Source of the DNA: an uncultured Alphaproteobacteria bacterium
GTDB taxonomy: Bacteria; Pseudomonadota; Alphaproteobacteria; Puniceispirillales; Puniceispirillaceae
Assembly: GCA_913031555.1 (NCBI GenBank)
Contig: CAJWDO010000004.1
Coordinates: 1-23,884, forward strand
Length of the DNA stretch: 23,884 bases
Direction of reading: 5' to 3'
Shown: positions 22,574-23,884 of the stretch, piece after piece
Position numbering within the stretch: position 1 is the first letter of the stretch
Layout: each line of letters opens with the position of its first letter
Notes under the pieces: model-generated
What the model saw: only the letters and a program-made list of their open reading frames with translations
What the model was told of the DNA's origin: nothing
Databases searched by the model: none
Position numbers and translations under genes: made by a program

Positions 22574-23077
22574 CTATTCGACCACTTCGGTAATTGTCTG
22601 GGCGCGAATTTCGCGGGCACGGTTCAGAACCAGATCCTCAAGACGCTTGGCGAATTCATCGTCACGAACGCTGGCGCCCCAGGTACCGTCAACGCCATCG
22701 CGGCTCTGGACATGAACTGTGACTCTGACGGCGTCGGAACGCAATTCGCGGCCGGAGACGAAAATTGTGATCTTGATTCGTTCATCCGGCGCGCCGGCAA
22801 GCGAATACCAGTCGGAAACGATGGTGCCACCAAAAGTGTCGACATCGGCAATTGGAATTAACGAGATAATGTCCAGCGAGGCGCGCCATAGAATGGCGTT
22901 GACCGGCATGCTGTCACCACTCGCTCCAGCCAATCCGTCGAGATCGCTCAGTTTGATGCCACCCGGCTTTCCCGTCAGGATGGAAACAGGTCCCTCCTCA
23001 ACAGTTGGCGGTGCCGGCTCGAAATTCGAGCAGGAGACAAGAAGCAGGCAGAGCAAGGCGGATGCGATATTTTTCAT
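22574..23077 (-). CDS. DUF3576 lipoprotein
   Basis: The 167-residue protein starts with a lipoprotein signal, MKNIASALLCLLLVSC, with the cysteine at residue 16. The mature part contains NAILWRASLDIISLIPIADVDTFGGTIVSDWY, the hallmark of the DUF3576 family, a conserved alphaproteobacterial lipoprotein usually found just upstream of leuS. The function is unknown. The location suggests a link to envelope biogenesis with lptE, but this is inference. The ATG at 23077 has only a poor Shine-Dalgarno sequence. A strong terminator ends 14 bases before it, leaving little space for its own promoter. Confidence 0.9.
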   Translation of the reverse strand: MKNIASALLCLLLVSCSNFEPAPPTVEEGPVSILTGKPGGIKLSDLDGLAGASGDSMPVNAILWRASLDIISLIPIADVDTFGGTIVSDWYSLAGAPDERIKITIFVSGRELRSDAVRVTVHVQSRDGVDGTWGASVRDDEFAKRLEDLVLNRAREIRAQTITEVVE

Positions 23078-23090
23078 AGGGTGTGTCCAC

Positions 23091-23120
23091 TAAAAAAGGG
23101 GGCCGGTTTCCCAGCCCCCT
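23091..23120 (-). terminator. Rho-independent terminator after the porin gene
   Basis: On the minus strand a stem GGGGGC/GCCCCC, extended by two G-C pairs across a mismatch and closed by a GAAA loop, is followed directly by six T. The hairpin covers 23098-23119 and the T-run 23092-23097. It is 25 bases beyond the porin stop codon, and this is the strongest terminator in the window. Confidence 0.92.
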
Positions 23121-23143
23121 CACAATAGCCGATTAACCTGTGC

Positions 23144-23884
23144 TTAGAAAGACAGGTCAAGAGCGAGGGCGGTGTTTTTGCCATCTGCGTCGGTGGTGCC
23201 GTCCTGATCCCAGGTGTTGTTGGTAATAGACAGCGACAGACCTGGAGTGATCGTGTACGTCACGCCATAGCCGGTCTCTTTGAACTTGAAGGTTGAGTCG
23301 GTGGTACCGCTATTTTCGGTCTCACCGGTGAACATCTCAACAGTCAGTGCGTCGGATACGGTGTAGGCAATAGCTGCACCGCTTGCTTCGTAATCAGCTG
23401 TGCTGCCTTGCTCATAACCCTGCTGGGCAACAGTCAGAGTAGCGCCGCCCATGGCGACAACCGCACCGAGCGATGTGGCGTTAATAGCGGTGGCAGTGCT
23501 GCTTGCCTTACCAGTGGACTGGAAAGCGTACTTCAGAGTTACGGTTGCGTCACCAGCAGCGGTTGAGAACTGAGCGCCGCCCATGGTGGTGTCACCGTAT
23601 GCGCCGTCAGCCATACCGACAGAGAACTGGAAGCCGCTGACTGCTGGCGAGAGGTAGGAAACCTCAGCAGAGCTGATCCACTCGTCGGAAGGCTTCATCG
23701 TACTGATAGTCGCAGTCGTGTTATAACCTTCATCATCGGTGATGTCGAGAGCGGTTGCGAACGCGTCGCCCGACTCGTCAGAAGCAAAGCCGAGTGTGCC
23801 CCAATCATCGGAGATCTTGAAACCGTTCTGAGTGAACGAAGCTGTGCCGTCGGCACTGCCGTCCTCGAAGGTGCGGGCGGAAAT
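23144..23884 (-). CDS. Outer-membrane porin, C-terminal part (5' end outside window)
   Basis: The frame is open from the window edge to a TAA at 23144-23146, giving the last 246 residues. The sequence has the alternating polar-hydrophobic pattern of beta-strands, with strands such as YLSPAVSGFQFSVGMADG and ATVTLKYAFQSTG. It ends in LALDLSF, with the terminal phenylalanine that the BAM complex recognises. Composition is rich in G, T, S and A with many acidic residues, as in Rhodobacter-type general porins. An internal ATG at 23698 is not the start, because the frame continues upstream. It would form a trimeric diffusion channel. The substrate range cannot be judged from this fragment. Confidence 0.85.
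   Translation of the reverse strand: MSARTFEDGSADGTASFTQNGFKISDDWGTLGFASDESGDAFATALDITDDEGYNTTATISTMKPSDEWISSAEVSYLSPAVSGFQFSVGMADGAYGDTTMGGAQFSTAAGDATVTLKYAFQSTGKASSTATAINATSLGAVVAMGGATLTVAQQGYEQGSTADYEASGAAIAYTVSDALTVEMFTGETENSGTTDSTFKFKETGYGVTYTITPGLSLSITNNTWDQDGTTDADGKNTALALDLSF

Overview
The window looks like the origin-proximal part of an alphaproteobacterial chromosome. The evidence is gene content and order: ppsR, maf, coaE, dnaQ and secB on one side of a 478-bp gap, and hemE, hemJ, rho, then mnmE-mnmG-rsmG-parA-parB on the other. A hemE/ppsR (DUF299) junction marks the replication origin in Caulobacter and the predicted origin in Rickettsia. Two perfect parS sites, DUF3576, Tim44-like, FxsA and Smr genes fit the same class. 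A SAR116-like or Rhodospirillales-like marine lineage is possible, but this is inference. I saw no phage, transposon, CRISPR, tRNA or rRNA.

Layout, left half. The 3' end of gshB (1-126, +) converges on a comM/yifB gene (99-1568, -) that needs two frame changes to be read through. Next on the minus strand are a GNAT-HIT gene pair, then a tim44-smr-xre cluster. fxsA and secB are on the plus strand. The tight minus-strand operon ppsR-maf-coaE-dnaQ follows, with overlaps of 4 to 8 bp.

Centre. The ppsR-hemE gap (8575-9052) is the only non-coding stretch over 300 bp. It holds a DnaA-box-like 9-mer beside a TA-rich tract, a 15-bp direct repeat, and an unexplained recurring TGGGGA(T) motif. I propose it as the chromosomal origin.

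Right half. On the plus strand come hemE-hemJ, rho, mnmE-mnmG and rsmG-parA-parB, with ogt inserted on the minus strand. The two parS sites sit inside ogt and rsmG and encode VSRET in both proteins. Converging from the right on the minus strand are leuS-lptE-holA, a DUF3576 lipoprotein and, after a strong terminator, the 3' part of an outer-membrane porin that runs off the window.

Together these genes cover replication (dnaQ, holA, candidate oriC), segregation (parA, parB, parS), tRNA and rRNA modification (mnmE, mnmG, rsmG), haem synthesis (hemE, hemJ), CoA synthesis (coaE), transcription termination (rho), protein export (secB) and envelope assembly (lptE, porin). No new multi-gene system is evident. 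The least explained features are the motif array in the candidate origin and short tandem repeats of 12 to 16 bp placed at gene starts and ends, including one that puts five in-frame GTG codons at the start of maf.
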